Shown here one piece after another: positions 1 through 6,942 of a DNA stretch of 8,501 nucleotides. Position 1 is the first letter of the stretch. Every line of letters starts with the position of its first letter. The position numbers were made by a program, and so were the translations under genes. The stretch comes from an uncultured Campylobacter sp. (GTDB lineage: Bacteria > Campylobacterota > Campylobacteria > Campylobacterales > Campylobacteraceae): positions 1-8,501 of the forward strand of contig CAAHEJ010000058.1 of NCBI GenBank assembly GCA_900772495.1, written 5' to 3'. The notes under the pieces are model-generated. The model worked only from the letters and a program-made list of their open reading frames with translations. It had not been told where the DNA came from and did not search any database.

Positions 1-412
1 CCTTTGGCTGACCGGGCAAATTCACTATAAGCGAATTTGCACGAATGCCCGCCGTTTGACGAGACAAAATCGCTGTGGGGACATATTTCAAGCTCGTTTG
101 TCGCATAAGCTCGCCAAAGCCCGGGAGCATTTTTTCGCACACAGCCTCAGTCGCTTCTGGCGTTACATCGCGTTTTGCGGGTCCTGTGCCGCCTGTGGTT
201 ACGATGAAATCGCACTTTGCTTCATCACAAAGCGCAATGAGCCTTGATTTTATCAGCTCAAATTCATCAGGGATTAGCTCGCACACGAATTCAAGCTCGT
301 TTTTTATGTAGCTTTCAAGCACCGCCTTTACCTGTGCTGTCGCCTCGTCCTTATAAACGCCCGCACTTGCTCTGTCGCTTAAAGTGAGAATGCCAATTTT
401 TACCTTTTGCAT
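1..412 (-). CDS. mogA: MogA, molybdopterin adenylyltransferase (partial, C-terminus beyond window)
   Basis: MogA activates molybdopterin by adenylating it with ATP in the cytoplasm, giving MPT-AMP for the molybdate-inserting step done by MoeA. I translated the minus strand from the ATG at 412-410 and obtained 137 codons running off the left edge. The N-terminus has the family start GILTLSDRAS followed by GVY (residues 7-20). The nucleotide/pterin-binding motif TTGGTGPAKRDVTPEA lies at 72-87, then PGFGELMRQ and NLPGQPK at the edge. Asp49 and Asp82 fall at the same numbers as the two catalytic aspartates known in E. coli MogA. A Shine-Dalgarno AAGGA sits 7 nt before the ATG. Roughly the last quarter of the protein is missing. 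It is the last gene visible in the minus-strand series, 96 nt after the FtsH-like gene. The close match to E. coli MogA, including the DRAS-GVY segment, favours MogA over MoaB. Confidence 0.95.
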   Translation of the reverse strand, partial: MQKVKIGILTLSDRASAGVYKDEATAQVKAVLESYIKNELEFVCELIPDEFELIKSRLIALCDEAKCDFIVTTGGTGPAKRDVTPEATEAVCEKMLPGFGELMRQTSLKYVPTAILSRQTAGIRANSLIVNLPGQPK

Positions 413-508
413 TTGTTTGTCCTTTTTTACGGCTTGGCTTTGGAGTTTGCAAAAAGCTCGCTCAAAATTCAGCCTTGCACCTTGATAAACCTTGCGCCCT
501 ACTCTCGC

Positions 509-2119
509 TCACTCATTGACAAGCCTTGCCACATCGGCACTTTCTAGCTTTTCTTGCTCTAAAAGCGTGTCAGCTAGGGCTTTTATCTTGTCTTTCATCG
601 CGCTAAGATAATTTTGAATTTCCTTTTTTTGCTCATTAAGCAGCTTTTCATCGCCCATATCAAAGCTCATCATAAAGCCTATAAGCTCTTTGACTTTAAG
701 CAAATCGCTTTGAGAGTTGGTGTAGCTTTCATTGTAGATGAGTTTCATAGCGCAAGAGCCTGCTAAATAGACTTTTATCTTGTTTAAAAGCTCGGATTTG
801 GACTTTATGTGGTGTTCATATTCGTTAAAGCGGTCTTCAATCAGCGTGATTTTTTCAAAGCCTATGTCGAAGTAGTAGGCACTCAAAGCCTTTGCCGCTT
901 GGTAAGTGGCTTGAATTTTCTTTTCGTCCTCGCTGAAAGATAGGATTTTTTTCTTGCCCACAAGCACCTTGTTTAGCACCTCGAAAAAGTCATTTTCCTC
1001 CACTTTCTCCCCGCCACGCCTTAAAGCGTTTATCGCCGCTTCATTGACAAGCGTTTCAAGCGCAGCCCCGCTAAAACCGACACTTGCTTTGGCTATGTGG
1101 GCTAAATTTACATTGTTTTTTTTGTCTTTCATATAAATTTCAAGGATTTTAAGCCTGTCCTTAAAGTCTGGCAAAGAAAGGAAAATCCGCCTGTCAAAGC
1201 GTCCTGAGCGCAAAAGTGCTGGGTCCATAAGCTCGATTTTGTTGGTTGCAGCGATGACGATGACATCGCTGTTGTCCTCAAAGCCGTCCATTTGGGTTAA
1301 GAGTTGATTAAGCGTGCTGTCGCGCTCGACATTGCTTATCTCTCCGCGCGCCTTGCCCACAGCGTCTATCTCATCGATGAAAATAATGCTCGGCGACATT
1401 GCCTTTGCACGGCTGAAAAGCTCGCGCACGCGTTTTGCGCCCATTCCTACATAAATTTCAACAAAGCTCGAACCGCTTTGGTAAAAAAACGGCACGCTCG
1501 CCTCGCCCGCCACAGCCTTAGCTATCAGCGTTTTACCAACGCCCGGGGGTCCAACCATCAGCACGCCTTTTGGCATTTTTACGCCGAATTCTTTGTATTT
1601 TTGCGGATTTTTGAGAAAATCCACGATTTCGCTCAGCTCAACCTTAACTTCATCAACGCCCGCCACATCATCAAAACTCACGCCCGAAATGACAGGCTTT
1701 ATGGAGTTTATGTTTTCTAGCGAATTCATAGGCGTGGCGTTTGGCTGGACATTGCGGACGGGAAAGCGTTGCATTTGCTTTTTTCGCGCTACTAAAAACG
1801 CCACAAAAAACGCTCCCACAAGCGCACAAACCACAAAGAGCAAAAAACTGCTGTCAAATTCTTTGGCTGGGCGCACAGGCACTTTGCTTACAAGCTCGTT
1901 CATATCGATGCCCTCTTTGATGATGGCAAATTTTTCTCTGCCCGCTCGCAAGATGATTTGCCCGCCTTCTAGCGTGGCTGCGCTGATTTGTCCGCTTTCT
2001 AGTAGGCTTTCATAGCGGGCTTTGTCGATGAATTCAGGCTCGTTTTTCACAAAAACCACGCCCAAAAGCACGCACAGCAACAAAAAAGACACGGCGATGA
2101 TGATTTTGCTTTTTTTCAA
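509..2119 (-). CDS. FtsH-like membrane AAA ATPase with a degenerate, probably inactive peptidase domain
   Basis: The 536-aa protein has the FtsH layout: TM helix about 5-24, a short periplasmic domain about 25-90, TM helix about 91-111, then a cytoplasmic AAA+ module. Walker A GPPGVGKT is at 190-197, the pore loop YVG at 223-225, Walker B IIFIDEID at 245-252 and the second region of homology with arginines at 291-310 (R304, R307, R310). The ATPase and unfolding motor therefore looks intact. In the M41 peptidase region the zinc motif HEAGH aligns with YQAAK at 406-410, so both histidines and the glutamate are lost. An Asp (D472) remains where the third ligand normally lies. The peptidase domain is also shortened; E. 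coli FtsH has about 644 aa. The start is TTG, preceded by AAAGGGG at 7-nt spacing, and no ATG is available before the upstream in-frame stop. I infer a membrane-anchored chaperone or remodeller, not a protease. H. pylori HP0286 is, from memory, the positional counterpart. Confidence 0.9.
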   Translation of the reverse strand: MKKSKIIIAVSFLLLCVLLGVVFVKNEPEFIDKARYESLLESGQISAATLEGGQIILRAGREKFAIIKEGIDMNELVSKVPVRPAKEFDSSFLLFVVCALVGAFFVAFLVARKKQMQRFPVRNVQPNATPMNSLENINSIKPVISGVSFDDVAGVDEVKVELSEIVDFLKNPQKYKEFGVKMPKGVLMVGPPGVGKTLIAKAVAGEASVPFFYQSGSSFVEIYVGMGAKRVRELFSRAKAMSPSIIFIDEIDAVGKARGEISNVERDSTLNQLLTQMDGFEDNSDVIVIAATNKIELMDPALLRSGRFDRRIFLSLPDFKDRLKILEIYMKDKKNNVNLAHIAKASVGFSGAALETLVNEAAINALRRGGEKVEENDFFEVLNKVLVGKKKILSFSEDEKKIQATYQAAKALSAYYFDIGFEKITLIEDRFNEYEHHIKSKSELLNKIKVYLAGSCAMKLIYNESYTNSQSDLLKVKELIGFMMSFDMGDEKLLNEQKKEIQNYLSAMKDKIKALADTLLEQEKLESADVARLVNE

Positions 2120-2146
2120 ATTTTTACCCCTTTTTTTGAATTTTTA

Positions 2147-2446
2147 TTAGTCTAAATTTAAAACAACATTAACTTCGGTTGCCCATTTTTTCACTTCATT
2201 ATGTATGGTTTCTATCTCATTGTCTAGTTGTTCTTCTGTGCCATTATATTCAAATTCTCCATAGCTTTCCGAACTATGTAAAAGCAATAAAGCCTCTAAT
2301 TTATCTTTGCCATCACACTCTTGGAGCAAGGATAAGACAAATTTTTTTGTATCCTTTTCATCAATAACGGGTAAATTTGTTTCTAGTGCCTCTTTCACCC
2401 TTTCTCGTTTTGCAAATTCTAATAAATCTAATGCAAATCGTGCCAT
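2147..2446 (-). CDS. small acidic cytoplasmic protein of unknown function (99 aa)
   Basis: I do not recognise this protein. It has 99 residues, no signal peptide or membrane helix, one cysteine (C44) and a strongly acidic composition (about 23 Asp/Glu against 12 Lys/Arg). It looks mostly helical, with a charged C-terminal half (about 60-90). The start is well supported: ATG at 2446-2444 with AGGAG 5 nt upstream. The gene is clearly more AT-rich than the FtsH-like gene beside it (about 35% against 43% G+C in sample 60-base stretches) and has its own candidate promoter. It sits between mtaB and the FtsH-like gene, which I recall as adjacent in H. pylori, so it may be an insertion. Its size and charge are compatible with an immunity or antitoxin-type protein, but no toxin gene is next to it and this is only a guess. 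The FtsH-like gene starts 27 nt downstream, so the two are probably co-transcribed. Confidence 0.75.
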   Translation of the reverse strand: MARFALDLLEFAKRERVKEALETNLPVIDEKDTKKFVLSLLQECDGKDKLEALLLLHSSESYGEFEYNGTEEQLDNEIETIHNEVKKWATEVNVVLNLD

Positions 2447-2472
2447 TTAAACTCCTAAAATAAATCTTATCT

Positions 2473-2478
2473 ATTTTA
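2473..2478 (-). promoter_or_regulatory. candidate -10 box for the 99-aa gene
   Basis: On the minus strand TAAAAT follows an AT-rich stretch with AAATTT runs, as in campylobacterial sigma-70 promoters. It would start transcription about 20 nt before the ATG at 2446. No TG extension is present, so support is modest. Confidence 0.35.
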
Positions 2479-2552
2479 CCCTAAATTTGCGTGAATTTGG
2501 CTTGAAATTTGCAAAAATGCTTGATTTAATGACACAAAAAAGACAAATTTTC

Positions 2553-3815
2553 TTAAATTTGGGCGAAATTTTCCCTTTCGCGCACTTCATAGCTATCGAT
2601 TTTGAGCCACTTTTTGCTTAAATCTTGCTTGCTTTTGATTTTGATTTTGTTGTAAAATTCATCATAGCCCTCGTAAAAGCCGTCTTTAAAGCTCTCTACA
2701 AGGACATTTAGCGGGGTTTTGGCGCGTAAAATTTCGCGGCGGAATTCAAGATTGTTTTGCACCACTATGTTTTTGAGTGTCTGCAAGCGTTCTTTGGCGA
2801 GCAAACCGCTTATTTGCTGACTTTGCGCTAAAAGCGTAGCCGAGTGCGTGCCGTTTCTTGGCGAAAAAACAAAGCCGTGCAAATGCGTGAGCGCAAATTT
2901 TTTAAAATTATTTAAGGCTTCATCCCAAATTTCCACGCTTTCTCCGGGGTGAGCCACGATGAAATCCGTCCCTAGCGCATAGCCCTTGCCACGCAAAAGC
3001 TCAAACAAAGCTAAATCGTCCTTTGTATGCGAACGCCGTCTCATTAGTCTCAGCATTTTCTCGCTCGTGTGCTGCAAGGCTATGTGCAAATGCCTTTCTA
3101 TCCACGGCTCATCTAAAATCTCTTTGAAGCTTTCATCTATTTGAGCGGGTTCAAGGCTGCCTAAACGAATGCGTTTTACTCCATTTACCGCACCTAGCCT
3201 TTGCAAAAGTCGCCCTAAACTCGTGTTTTCCTTGCTTCCGTAAGAGCCGATATTTGTGCCTGTTAGCACAAACTCGGTGTATCCGTTGTTTGCAAGGATT
3301 TGCACTTGTTTGATGAGTGTTTCCTCGCTGATACTGCGGGATTTGCCACGCACACTTGGGATAATACAATAAGAACAAGCATAATCACAGCCCTCTTGGA
3401 TTTTCACAAAGGCTTTGGTGTGGTTTTCAAAGCGTTTAACTATGTCTTTATCGATGAAATTTAGGGGATTTACCTCGTAAAATTCGCGCCCCTGCCTTAA
3501 AAGAGCGTTGATTTGAGCCTTGTTTCCTGCGCCTAAAACCCCAAAAATAGCCCCTTTATCAAGCAAATCCTTGCCCTTGCTCGCCGCCGCACAACCCGTA
3601 AGAATGATTTTCTTGCCCTGCAAAGCCTTGATATACGCCCGCACGCCACTATCTGCGCCGTTTGTAACCGTGCAAGAATTCACCACGACAATGTCCGCCT
3701 CGCCCTCGTCATTTACAAGCTCATAATCTTTCACATAGCCCTTTAAAAGCTCGGTGTCATAGATATTTGTGCGACAACCAAAGGTTTTAAAATAAATCTT
3801 TTCTTTTGTTTGCAT
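2553..3815 (-). CDS. mtaB: MtaB, tRNA N6-threonylcarbamoyladenosine (t6A37) methylthiotransferase
   Basis: MtaB is a radical-SAM enzyme that adds a methylthio group to t6A at position 37 of tRNAs reading ANN codons, giving ms2t6A. The 420-aa product has the three N-terminal cysteines of the methylthiotransferase domain (C14, C48, C75 in FGCRTN, NSCTVTN and TGCAAA). The radical-SAM cluster CxxxCxxC follows at C143, C147, C150, then LHIALQHTSEKMLRLMRRR (243-261), FIVAHPGE and FSPRNGTHS. A short TRAM-like tRNA-binding end lies at about 369-412. I chose the ATG at 3815 because the family N-terminus (here KIYFKTFGCRTN) begins just after it. A TTG at 3875 in the same frame would add 20 residues not typical of the family. 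A GAGG lies 11 nt before the ATG, a rather long spacing. The TRAM end and RGKSRS after the cluster fit MtaB better than MiaB. The gene follows aroB on the same strand. Confidence 0.92.
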   Translation of the reverse strand: MQTKEKIYFKTFGCRTNIYDTELLKGYVKDYELVNDEGEADIVVVNSCTVTNGADSGVRAYIKALQGKKIILTGCAAASKGKDLLDKGAIFGVLGAGNKAQINALLRQGREFYEVNPLNFIDKDIVKRFENHTKAFVKIQEGCDYACSYCIIPSVRGKSRSISEETLIKQVQILANNGYTEFVLTGTNIGSYGSKENTSLGRLLQRLGAVNGVKRIRLGSLEPAQIDESFKEILDEPWIERHLHIALQHTSEKMLRLMRRRSHTKDDLALFELLRGKGYALGTDFIVAHPGESVEIWDEALNNFKKFALTHLHGFVFSPRNGTHSATLLAQSQQISGLLAKERLQTLKNIVVQNNLEFRREILRAKTPLNVLVESFKDGFYEGYDEFYNKIKIKSKQDLSKKWLKIDSYEVRERENFAQI

Positions 3816-4004
3816 TATAAACTTACCCTCAAATGTCCTTAAATAGCCCTTTACAAACGGCTTAATTAAACGCAAATTTCATCTTAAAATTCCGCTCATT
3901 TTGCGCGAATTTTTTAAATTTTGTCCAAATTTAGGCTAGAATTTAGCATTTTGTGTAAAATTTTATGCAAAATCGCTTTCATAGTCCAAATTTTCATACT
4001 AAAT
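3816..4004. other. AT-rich gap between aroB and mtaB
   Basis: The gap holds no gene that I can support. The in-frame TTG extension of mtaB reaches to 3875. A minus-strand TGC-TAAATT at 3947-3940 could be a weak promoter for mtaB. I see no convincing terminator, so read-through from aroB is plausible. In H. pylori and C. jejuni I recall an MscS-type channel gene at this position; nothing of it is recognisable here. Confidence 0.4.
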
Positions 4005-5063
4005 TCAGCCTGCAAAGCTTTCAAGCACCTTTATAACGCTTTCTTTGCTAATATCATTTTTGATGATAGCCTTGCCAAGCCCTTGCAAAAGGACAAAGTT
4101 GATTTTGGAATTTGCGCTTTTTTTGTCAAGGAAAAAGGCGTTGTAAAATTCCTCTGCATTGCTGATTTTATAGTGCGTTGGCAAGCTAAATTTTTCAAGC
4201 AATGCCTTTATGCGGTCGTTTTCACTCTGCGATATAAGTCCAAGTGCGAGCGAAAGGGCATTTGCCATCACTATGCCTATGGCGACAGCCTCGCCGTGCA
4301 AATACCGCTTGTAATTTGTTTGATTTTCGATGATATGCGCGAATGAATGCCCGAAATTTAGAAGCATTCTCAGCTGATTTTCGCGCTCATCAACACTCAC
4401 TATGCTGGCTTTGAGCTGCACGCTTTTGCTGATGATTTGGCTAAACTGCTCGCTTGGCAAATCGGCTTTTAAGAAAGCATTTGTGTCTAAACTTTCGATG
4501 AGTTCGAGCGCGTCCGTGTCAAAACACGCCGCCATTTTGATAAATTCAGCCATACCTGCGGCAAGTTCTCGGCTAGTAAGCGTTTTGAGAAACTCACTCT
4601 CACAATAAACGGCTTTTGGCTGGTAAAATGAGCCGATGAGATTTTTGCCAAAGGCGTTATTTACGCCTGTCTTGCCACCCACAGCCGCATCAACCATAGC
4701 TAAAAGCGTGGTTGGCACGCTGATGAAATCAATCCCGCGTTGATAAATGCTCGCCGCAAAGCCACCTATGTCCGTAACAACCCCGCCGCCAAAGGCAACA
4801 AGCGTGCTTTTTCTATCAAGTTTGCTCACAAACATTTGATTAAGCACTTCTTCAAGCGTGGCAAGGTTTTTAAACTCCTCGCCGTCCTTTATGGTGATGA
4901 TAAAAAGCTCATCGCACGAAATTTTAGCAAGCAAGCTTTTAAGATGAAGTCCTGCAACTTTGGCGTTGGTAAGCACCGCCACCTTGCCCTCAAATTCAAG
5001 CTTTGAAAGCTCGTTGATAGAGACTTTGTAGGAATTGTTTTCTAAATTTACAAGTATTTTCAT
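4005..5063 (-). CDS. aroB: AroB, 3-dehydroquinate synthase
   Basis: AroB converts DAHP to 3-dehydroquinate, the second step of the shikimate pathway to aromatic amino acids, using NAD+ and a divalent metal in the cytosol. The 352-aa product is of normal length. The NAD-binding segment GGGVVTDIGGF is at 92-102, then PTTLLAMVDAAVGGKTGVN (117-135) and GKNLIGSFYQPKAV. The metal ligands are visible as E173 (AAGMAEFIKMA), H239 (LNFGHSFAHIIE) and H256 (YLHGEAVAIG). The start is the ATG at 5063-5061 with GAGG 7 nt upstream. The transcript should begin near 5081 from the left-facing half of the palindromic promoter, giving a leader of about 18 nt. It is the first gene of the minus-strand series aroB-mtaB and beyond. 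Confidence 0.97.
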   Translation of the reverse strand: MKILVNLENNSYKVSINELSKLEFEGKVAVLTNAKVAGLHLKSLLAKISCDELFIITIKDGEEFKNLATLEEVLNQMFVSKLDRKSTLVAFGGGVVTDIGGFAASIYQRGIDFISVPTTLLAMVDAAVGGKTGVNNAFGKNLIGSFYQPKAVYCESEFLKTLTSRELAAGMAEFIKMAACFDTDALELIESLDTNAFLKADLPSEQFSQIISKSVQLKASIVSVDERENQLRMLLNFGHSFAHIIENQTNYKRYLHGEAVAIGIVMANALSLALGLISQSENDRIKALLEKFSLPTHYKISNAEEFYNAFFLDKKSANSKINFVLLQGLGKAIIKNDISKESVIKVLESFAG

Positions 5064-5087
5064 CGTTTTGCCTCAAATAAATGCAAC

Positions 5088-5096
5088 ATTATAGCA
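5088..5096 (-). promoter_or_regulatory. aroB promoter (extended -10, TGC-TATAAT)
   Basis: On the minus strand TGC followed by TATAAT is a perfect extended -10 box. Transcription would start near 5081, about 18 nt before the aroB ATG. It forms the left arm of a perfect palindrome (5088-5111). Confidence 0.75.
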
Positions 5097-5102
5097 AAAA
5101 TT

Positions 5103-5111
5103 TGCTATAAT
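5103..5111 (+). promoter_or_regulatory. promoter of the 172-aa lipoprotein gene (extended -10, TGC-TATAAT)
   Basis: TGC-TATAAT on the plus strand gives a predicted start near 5118 and a leader of about 34 nt, which contains the hairpin at 5134-5151. It is the mirror image of the aroB promoter. Confidence 0.75.
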
Positions 5112-5133
5112 TTGTGTAATGGAATGAAAAGTA

Positions 5134-5151
5134 TAACACAAGGGAGTGTTA
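5134..5151 (+). promoter_or_regulatory. leader hairpin presenting the Shine-Dalgarno site in its loop
   Basis: TAACAC (5134-5139) and GTGTTA (5146-5151) pair perfectly over 6 bp around the loop AAGGGA (5140-5145). The loop holds the core of the ribosome-binding site AGGGAG, and the GTG start codon at 5152 follows the stem with no gap. The structure could expose the site or, if bound or stabilised, block initiation. This is a structural reading of the sequence only. Confidence 0.55.
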
Positions 5152-5670
5152 GTGAAAAAGATATTGTTGGTAGTTTTATGCCTTTTTATCGTTGCGTGCA
5201 AGCAAGATGATTATAGCTACAATAAAATCATCGAAAATATACGAGTGTTTGACAAACACGATAGGCTAACTAATGAATGGATAGACTTAATCACACTTGA
5301 TATAAATCACGAAATGTTTGATATACTCAAATACAACGAGGAAAAAAAGGTTTTTACTATCGATGTTAAAACGCTTGTGGATAAATACAATATAAGCGAT
5401 GAGGATTATAGCAAATTTATCGATAGAATCGTTAAAATAACAATGGTTTATGCGTATAATTGCAACAGCAATATCAACGATGACCGCGTCTGCAAGATGT
5501 CTATCCACCTCGAAGACACGCCATATAAGCTTCACGGGAAATTAAAGCTGATGACAGGGTATTTTGGCAACGATGGCACAATGGTTTCACTTGTTGCCTC
5601 GGATAAAAAATATCTCAAACACACGATGATGAATAAATTGGAACTATGTAGGCACAAAAAATGCAAGTAG
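5152..5670 (+). CDS. predicted lipoprotein of unknown function (172 aa)
   Basis: I do not recognise the family. The N-terminus MKKILLVVLCLFIVAC is a classic lipoprotein signal peptide: two lysines, a hydrophobic core and the lipobox IVAC with the lipidated cysteine at C16. The next residue is Lys, so outer-membrane or periplasmic-face placement is likely. The mature part of about 157 residues is rich in Lys, Asp, Asn and Tyr, with no other membrane segment. Four further cysteines lie in two pairs (C104/C114 and C166/C171, the latter in the Lys-rich tail) and could form disulfides in the periplasm. I chose GTG at 5152 because AGGGAG lies 5 nt upstream. A GTG at 5146 in the same frame would overlap that ribosome site and add only two residues. 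The gene is AT-rich, transcribed divergently from aroB and lies before tgt, but the function is not suggested by its neighbours. Confidence 0.82.
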   Translation: MKKILLVVLCLFIVACKQDDYSYNKIIENIRVFDKHDRLTNEWIDLITLDINHEMFDILKYNEEKKVFTIDVKTLVDKYNISDEDYSKFIDRIVKITMVYAYNCNSNINDDRVCKMSIHLEDTPYKLHGKLKLMTGYFGNDGTMVSLVASDKKYLKHTMMNKLELCRHKKCK

Positions 5671-5823
5671 TTTCATAAATTTATGCTTGTTTTGACTTGA
5701 ATTTTGGCTTTCAAAATGTTTGCAAAATGCGAATTTATCATAATATATAATTTTTTAGCGGTATTTTGATGAATTTTAGGTAAAATTTACACAAAAATGC
5801 CCGCAAAAAGGACAGCTTATAAA
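5671..5823 (+). promoter_or_regulatory. intergenic region with candidate tgt promoters
   Basis: Two -10 candidates are present: TATAAT at 5746-5751 and TAAAAT at 5781-5786, the latter after TTTTAGG and giving a leader of about 30 nt. The 12-bp palindrome CATAAATTTATG at 5674-5685 follows the lipoprotein stop, but no clear terminator with a U-run is seen. The leader shows no recognisable riboswitch. Confidence 0.4.
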
Positions 5824-6942
5824 ATGCGATTTGAAGTTAAACATAAAGACGGAAACGCCCGAGTGTGCGAGATACAAACCGCTCACAGCAGCTTTGAAAC
5901 GCCTGTTTTTATGCCTGTTGGCACGGCTGGTGCGGTAAAAAGCCTTGACGCTAACGATATGAGCGAAATTTTAGGCGCAAAAATCATCTTGGCAAATACC
6001 TATCATCTTTACTTGCGCCCTACTTCGCAGGTGGTGGCGAGTTTGGGCGGTTTGCACGGCTTTACGCGCTACAATGGCTCGTTTTTAACCGACAGCGGCG
6101 GTTTTCAAGCTTTTTCTTTAAGCAAAAATTCAAAGCCAGATGAAAGGGGCATTGCCTTTAAAAGCCACATTGATGGGAGTTTGCACTTTTTTACGCCCCA
6201 AAGTGTGCTTGACACACAATATAAGCTAAACTCCGATATAATGATGATTTTGGACGATTTAGTTGCCTTGCCAGCGGAGAAAAAACGCATTGATTTGAGC
6301 GTGCAAAGGACGATAAAATGGGCGAAAGAGGCTATAAAATATCACAAAAACAAGCAAAATTCGGGCTTTAATCTTCATCAAAATATCTTTGGTATCGTGC
6401 AGGGCGGGACCGATTTTGAGGCGCGAAAGGCTTGTGCGAGCGCACTTTGCGAGCTAGAATTTGACGGATTAGCTATCGGTGGGCTGAGTGTTGGGGAAGA
6501 AAATCAAGCAATGTATGACACAGTCGAGGCTATGATGCCTTTTATGGATACAAATCGCCCAAGATACTTAATGGGCGTTGGCACGCCTGAGGATTTAGTC
6601 GAAAATGTTGAGCGTGGAGTAGATATGTTTGACTGCGTAATGCCTACGCGCAACGCTCGTAACGGCACAATTTTCACAAAGCACGGAAAATTCAGCATAA
6701 AAAGGGCTGAATTTATCAAAGATGACGAGCCTATCGAGCAAGGTTGTGAGTGCTATGCGTGCAAACGCTACTCAAAAGGCTATTTAAATCATCTTTTTCG
6801 TGCTGGGGAGCTGACATTTTTTCGCCTTGCGAGCCTGCATAACTTGCATTATTATCTCACGCTGATGGCGCAAATCCGCTCAGCGATAAAGGCGCATAAA
6901 TTTAGCGAATTTAAAAGGGAATTTTATGCTCAAAGAAGCTGA
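5824..6942 (+). CDS. tgt: Tgt, queuine/preQ1 tRNA-guanine transglycosylase
   Basis: Tgt exchanges guanine at wobble position 34 of GUN-anticodon tRNAs (Asp, Asn, His, Tyr) for a 7-deazaguanine base, normally preQ1 in bacteria, on the way to queuosine. The 372-aa product matches the bacterial enzyme throughout. LTDSGGFQAFSL contains the general base D90. GIVQGG (190-195) and GLAIGG (215-220) line the base pocket. The nucleophile D270 sits in MFDCVMPTRNARNG. The zinc site is C308, C310, C313 and H339. These are the Zymomonas mobilis positions shifted by ten. I chose ATG 5824 because AAGGA lies 11 nt upstream and the family starts at this point. An in-frame ATG at 5797 lacks a ribosome site and would add nine residues (MPAKRTAYK). 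The 25-codon frame at 6926 overlaps its 3' end. Confidence 0.96.
   Translation: MRFEVKHKDGNARVCEIQTAHSSFETPVFMPVGTAGAVKSLDANDMSEILGAKIILANTYHLYLRPTSQVVASLGGLHGFTRYNGSFLTDSGGFQAFSLSKNSKPDERGIAFKSHIDGSLHFFTPQSVLDTQYKLNSDIMMILDDLVALPAEKKRIDLSVQRTIKWAKEAIKYHKNKQNSGFNLHQNIFGIVQGGTDFEARKACASALCELEFDGLAIGGLSVGEENQAMYDTVEAMMPFMDTNRPRYLMGVGTPEDLVENVERGVDMFDCVMPTRNARNGTIFTKHGKFSIKRAEFIKDDEPIEQGCECYACKRYSKGYLNHLFRAGELTFFRLASLHNLHYYLTLMAQIRSAIKAHKFSEFKREFYAQRS

Larger units (their letters stand above)
5088..5111. repeat. 24-bp perfect palindrome containing two divergent -10 boxes
   Basis: Two 11-bp arms, ATTATAGCAAA and TTTGCTATAAT, are exact reverse complements around a central AA. Each arm is itself an extended -10 box pointing outward. 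The two -10 hexamers are 12 bp apart, so the -35 zone of each promoter lies on the -10 of the other and RNA polymerase could hardly occupy both at once. Confidence 0.85.

Noticed and set aside
56..311. Plus-strand frames of 63 and 78 codons at the left end
   Set aside because: They are antisense to mogA, which reads clearly on the minus strand.
1304..2015. Plus-strand reading frames of 138 and 140 codons
   Set aside because: They lie antisense to the FtsH-like gene, whose motifs are unmistakable, and show no ribosome site or recognisable domain.
3921..4346. Plus-strand frame of 141 codons at the aroB end
   Set aside because: Mostly antisense to aroB, Cys/Phe-rich and domain-free; an AT-rich shadow.
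5287..5535. Minus-strand frame of 82 codons
   Set aside because: Antisense to the lipoprotein gene, which has a signal peptide and ribosome site.
5674..5685. Palindrome CATAAATTTATG after the lipoprotein stop
   Set aside because: AT-only core with no loop or following U-run; expected by chance in this AT-rich DNA.
5752..5823. Possible preQ1 riboswitch before tgt
   Set aside because: The leader lacks the short C-rich loop and A-rich tail pseudoknot of known preQ1 switches.
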